DNA of 64,000 nt, taken from assembly GCA_026636295.1 (NCBI GenBank), contig CP089463.1, forward strand, positions 868,001 to 932,000. Reading direction: 5' to 3'. Shown here piece by piece: positions 60,643 to 64,000 of this stretch (the stretch's first letter is position 1; every line of letters starts with the position of its first letter). Below the pieces are notes generated by a model. It was not told where the DNA came from, made no database searches, and saw nothing but the letters and a program-made list of their open reading frames with translations. A program made the position numbers and the translations under genes. The stretch is from Medakamo hakoo (Eukaryota; Chlorophyta; Trebouxiophyceae; Coccomyxaceae).

Positions 60643-62078
60643 TCACGGCCGCGCCTGCTCCTGCCGCGCTTCCTTCTTCGAAGAAGGCCTGCCTCCCCGC
60701 GGCTGCGCCACCCCTGCCCTCGCCGCTGCTTCCGCCCTCGCTTGGTCTACCAACTGTTTCCTCAACGCGCTGAGCGCCCCTGCCTGGGCCGGCCGCACCG
60801 ACGCGCGCAGCCCCGCCGCCCGGGACTGCGCCGCCGCCGTCGCCCGACCCACCGCCGCGTCCGAATGCTCCAGCGCCCACCGTACCTCGCGCACAAAGGT
60901 CAGCGCGGGCGTGTACGAAATGTTGCGGCGCGGGCAAAAGGCCGAGTCCTGGACCTCGCCGTCGCTGGACGCGACGAGCACGCGGGGGCACCCGCGCGCG
61001 GTCAGGGCCGCCGCGGCCCGCATCAGGAAGGCGTCGGCGTCGCTGCCGGTGCAGAAGACGACTTCCACGCCGCCCTTGTCCAGCTCGGCTTCCACGCCCG
61101 GAATGGACGCGGCCCAGGCCGAGGGCTTCGACCCGGAGGCGCCCGGCGTGGGGGACAGGTAGCGCGCGACCGGGCCGGCCAGGGGTGGGAGGCCCGGCAG
61201 GCGGCCGCCCAGGGCGGACTTGCCGGCCCCGGCCCGGCCCATGGCGTCCCAGGCCAGGTAGGTCTTCACGCCGGCCACGTGCATGTACGCCGTCAGGCGC
61301 GCCAGCAGCTCTTGGCGGCCCGCGTCCAGGCTCGTCCGCGCGGCGCGCTTGCGCTCCCTCTCGGGCGCTGGCACCCGCCCGGCTTCATCGTCTTCGTTCA
61401 GCCACGCAAACAGGATGTTGTAGCCGTCCACCAGGAGGGCGGGCGGGTTGGGGTCGGCCAGCGTGCCGTACAGGGAGCGGACAGACGACCGCGCCGCGGC
61501 CGCGGTCGCCGCTTTGGCTGCCGCCTCCGCCCTGGCCGCTTCCTCCGCTGCTTCCACCCGCTCCTCCGGCGTCAGTCGTCGCCGCCGGAACGCGGTCGGC
61601 ACCACTTTTTGCGGCGGCGGCTGCGTCAGCGGCTGGGTCGGGATGGGTGAGGCCGCGCCGTTGCCGCCGGAGACGTTGGCTGCCTGGGCAGAGCGCAAGG
61701 CTTTGACCAGGCGCAGCTGGGTTTTGAGGGCCATGCGGGACGTGTCGATGATGCGGCGCGGAGGGTCCTCAGGCGGCGGTGAGGGGGAGGGGGTGGACGG
61801 GCCCGGGTCTGGTGGCGACGGCGGCGCCGCTTTCTGTGTGTGTGTTGGGGGAGGATGGAAGGAGGGCGAGTAGTGCCCCGTGTGAGCAGAGACGGCCGTT
61901 GTGGGGGAGGCATCCTACTGTGGCGGCGTGGCGGTTTCGACCCACGCGCCACGACCCCACTCAGACGCACCCTCGTCCCACGCTTCTTGGCAGCGCATAT
62001 GAGCGGGTCGCCGCGGGACGGATGGGGCGAGAGGCGGCGCGGCGTGGAACGCAATGTCGGCGCGCCGGCCGGCCTCAT
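60643..62078 (-). CDS. NYN-domain (YacP/Rae1-like) protein, plastid-targeted
   Basis: Exons 61971-62078 and 60643-61833 (phase 0) give 432 residues. YacP/Rae1 is a ribosome-linked endoribonuclease in Bacillus; plant homologues go to the plastid. The first exon encodes a transit-like N-terminus (MRPAGAPTLRSTPRRLSPHP). The NYN (PIN-like) core shows ALLVDGYNILFAWLNED, with the catalytic Asp of VDGYN, then DAGRQELLARLTAYMHVAGV, YLAWDAMG, VEVVFCTGSDADAFLMRAAA and RVLVASSDGEVQDSAF, which hold the further acidic residues. The C-terminus is Ala/Arg/Lys rich. Nuclease activity is inferred from the family. The gene is divergent from the RibA gene, with 234 bp between starts. Confidence 0.86.
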
Positions 62079-62312
62079 TTTTCTTGGACCGTCCTTGAGG
62101 GAGGACAGGACCTGTCCCTGAGCTGTTGTGCGCTTAGCAGGTGGCCGAGACCATGTCGCAGCCGTGCGTGTGTGCAGCGTCGGGGTAAACGCGCAAAGAT
62201 CGGAGCTTTGACCGTTTCGCAGGCGTGCGTTTTGGAAGGGAGGTGTGGCGCTGCTCGCGCTTCACTACAGACACGCTCGCAGGGCGCGTGTGGCGACGCC
62301 AGACAAAAAAAA

Positions 62313-63909
62313 ATGCACGCCCGCACGGCCTGCGTGGCGTCCACCAGCGGGCCCAGCCCGCCGCCACGAGGGCGACGCCACCCACGCCGCACGCCCGGCG
62401 GTGGCGGAACAGGGCCGGCCTCACCCAGCCCTCCCGTGTCGGCTGCTGCCCCGTCGCCCAGCCGCTCGCCCGAGTCGGCGCCTAAGCAGCAGTCGCCGCT
62501 GCCGCCGGGTGGGGGCAGCGTGGCTGACCGTGTGGCTGCGGCACGGGAGGGCGTGCGTCGGTCGACGTCCTCCCGCGGCCCGGCCCCACCAGGCGCGGCC
62601 GCAGGTGACGCCGGCTCGCCGCACCAGCAGCCAAGCGCTGCTGGCCGCACGCCGCGCCCCGCGCACTCAGTTGAAGGCTGTGCGACCGAGTTTGTCGCGG
62701 AAACGCTGCTGCCCACCCGCCAGGGAAAATTCCGGCTGCGCGGCTACCGGCACACGGTACGATAGGGAGGGAGGAGGAGTGCGAGTGGCCAAACGCGGGC
62801 GTCCGATAAAACTTGCGGTCGTCAGGCACGCAAAGCAATCCGTCGGCCCTGCGACGCGTCGTGTCGTCGCGTCCGGAAGTCGGGCTGAGCCAGGCGGTTG
62901 CGACCCTCGTCCAGCCTGTTGCCCGATGACTCAGGCTCAGCGTATGCGTGGGGAACAGTCTCGTCGAAAGCGCGGATGCCGTCGCACTTGTGCCGTCCTT
63001 TCCCCCCCTCGCCCCCCGCCCTCCACGCTCTCACCACGACGACCACCACCACCACTGCTCCATCCATCCTCCCTCAACCAGGCGGACGGCGGCCTGACCC
63101 ACACCGAACCTTGCGCCATCCTGACCGGCCGTCCGGAAGGGCGCACGGCCGTCCCCCTCCGCGTCCACGACGCTTGTTTCACGTCTGAAGTCCTGGGCTC
63201 GTTGAAATGCGATTGCGCGGACCAACTGCGGCTGGCGCTCGACTACATTTCCGGCCCGGAGGGCCCCGGCCTCGTCATCTACCTGCAACAGGAAGGCCGG
63301 GGCATCGGCCTGGCCAACAAGATCGCGGCGTACGCCCTGCAGGAAGGCGGCCTGGACACCGTGGACGCCAACCGGGCGCTCGGCCTCCCCGACGACGCGC
63401 GCGAGTACTCGTCCGTCGCGTCCATCCTCGCCGACCTGGGCATCGCCTCCGTCCGCCTCATGACCAACAACCCGCGCAAGGTGGAGCTGTTGAGGGGGCT
63501 GGGCGTGGCCGTCGTCGGCCGCATCCCCTGCCTCGTCCAGGCGCAGGAGCACTCCGTCGGCTACCTGTTGGCCAAGGCCGGGCGGATGTCGCACCTCCTG
63601 GCCGCGGCGGAGGGCGGGGGCGGGGGCGGGGGGGGTGGTGGGGGCCCGGCGGCCTCCGACGCGTCGTCGCCCTCCGGCTCCGCCATCCCGTCCTTGTCGC
63701 CCTTGGCCTCCGCGGATGAAGAGCCCGCCCTGGACGGCTCCTTCTGTTACTGGGACCACGGCGGCGAACCGCTCGCGCCGTCCGCGGGCGATGGCACGGG
63801 CGGCGGCGAGCCTGAACCGCCGGCCACGCCGCCTCCACAGCAGCCGGGCCGCATGGGCCGGGTCAGCGGCTTGGGCCAGCGCCTGGTCAGCCTGGAAGGG
63901 GGCGAGTGA
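62313..63909 (+). CDS. ribA: GTP cyclohydrolase II (RibA), stand-alone
   Basis: GTP cyclohydrolase II opens GTP in the first step of riboflavin synthesis, in the plastid of algae and plants. Exons 62313-62756 and 63082-63909 (phase 0) give 423 residues. The first 120 residues are Ser/Pro/Arg rich (MHARTACVASTSGPSPPPRG), a likely transit peptide. The catalytic part starts ETLLPTRQGKFRLRGYRHT and ADGGLTHTEPCAILTG. Zinc ligands are C180, C191 and C193 (CFTSEVLGSLKCDC), with the same spacing as in Escherichia coli RibA. Further motifs are YLQQEGRGIGLANKIAAYAL, REYSSVASILADLGIASVRL and MTNNPRKVELLRGLGV. Unlike most plant and many algal proteins, no RibB (DHBP synthase) domain precedes it. A Gly- and Ser-rich extension of about 100 residues ends the protein. 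Confidence 0.94.
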
Positions 63910-64000
63910 GTGTGGGTGCGTGGAGCCTGGGTGCGCGTGCGCCGGCTTCACAATTCCAATTCTTTTGTGTGTTTGTTCCATGTCCCGAGGTTGTGCGCGT

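Overview
The window is nuclear DNA of a compact, very GC-rich green-lineage alga. Three kinds of evidence support this. First, several proteins are plant or green-algal in type: a RanGAP with an N-terminal WPP-like domain, a TIGR01589-family protein, a VAP27-type VAP, and an ANTR/PHT4 transporter. Second, there are genes for a plastid: MGDG synthase, a plastid-type ribosomal protein L31, a YacP-like NYN protein and GTP cyclohydrolase II, most with N-terminal extensions that look like transit peptides. Third, the genes are interrupted by short GT-AG introns (about 90-420 bp) and UGUAA, the green-algal type of poly(A) signal, lies just after several stop codons. I cannot name the genus from sequence alone.

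The window carries 37 protein genes (36 complete, one cut by the left edge), about one per 1.7 kb, with 43 inferred introns. Most introns lie near gene starts. Codons end mostly in C or G, so long open frames on the opposite strand are common and were discarded. I see no tRNA, rRNA, CRISPR array, transposon or viral element. Gene models were built by matching splice phase by hand and every spliced model is in frame.

Region 1-20 kb: an AT-hook protein (partial), the E4 ubiquitin ligase UFD2/UBE4, a 99-aa helical protein followed after only 2 nt by a ZNF511-like zinc-finger gene, a CBM20 protein, a TIGR01589 protein, VAP27, a 118-aa unknown, an SDR, SmD2, a START/COQ10-like protein, SERRATE/ARS2 and the Fe-S assembly protein DRE2. 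Region 20-40 kb: NOP10, ArfGAP, TXNDC9-like, BFR1-like, an RRM protein, a helicase-associated-domain protein, MGDG synthase, CDC50/ALIS, plastid L31, RanGAP and SFT2. Region 40-64 kb: a single-pass LRR protein, a TIGR03169-type FAD oxidoreductase, glutathione reductase, an unknown membrane protein, cytosolic HSP90, a 2-oxoglutarate oxygenase, an SLC43-like transporter, an ANTR/PHT4 transporter, a SPOUT methyltransferase, a VTT-domain protein, PEX11, the NYN protein and stand-alone GTP cyclohydrolase II.

The genes are housekeeping functions without a common pathway. What links them is architecture: head-to-head pairs sharing 62-260 bp, tail-to-tail pairs 50-120 bp apart, and one same-strand pair so close that a two-protein transcript is likely. 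I found no obviously new multi-gene system. The most interesting points are this candidate bicistronic pair, stop-free introns whose length is a multiple of three, very small first exons, and several proteins of uncertain function.
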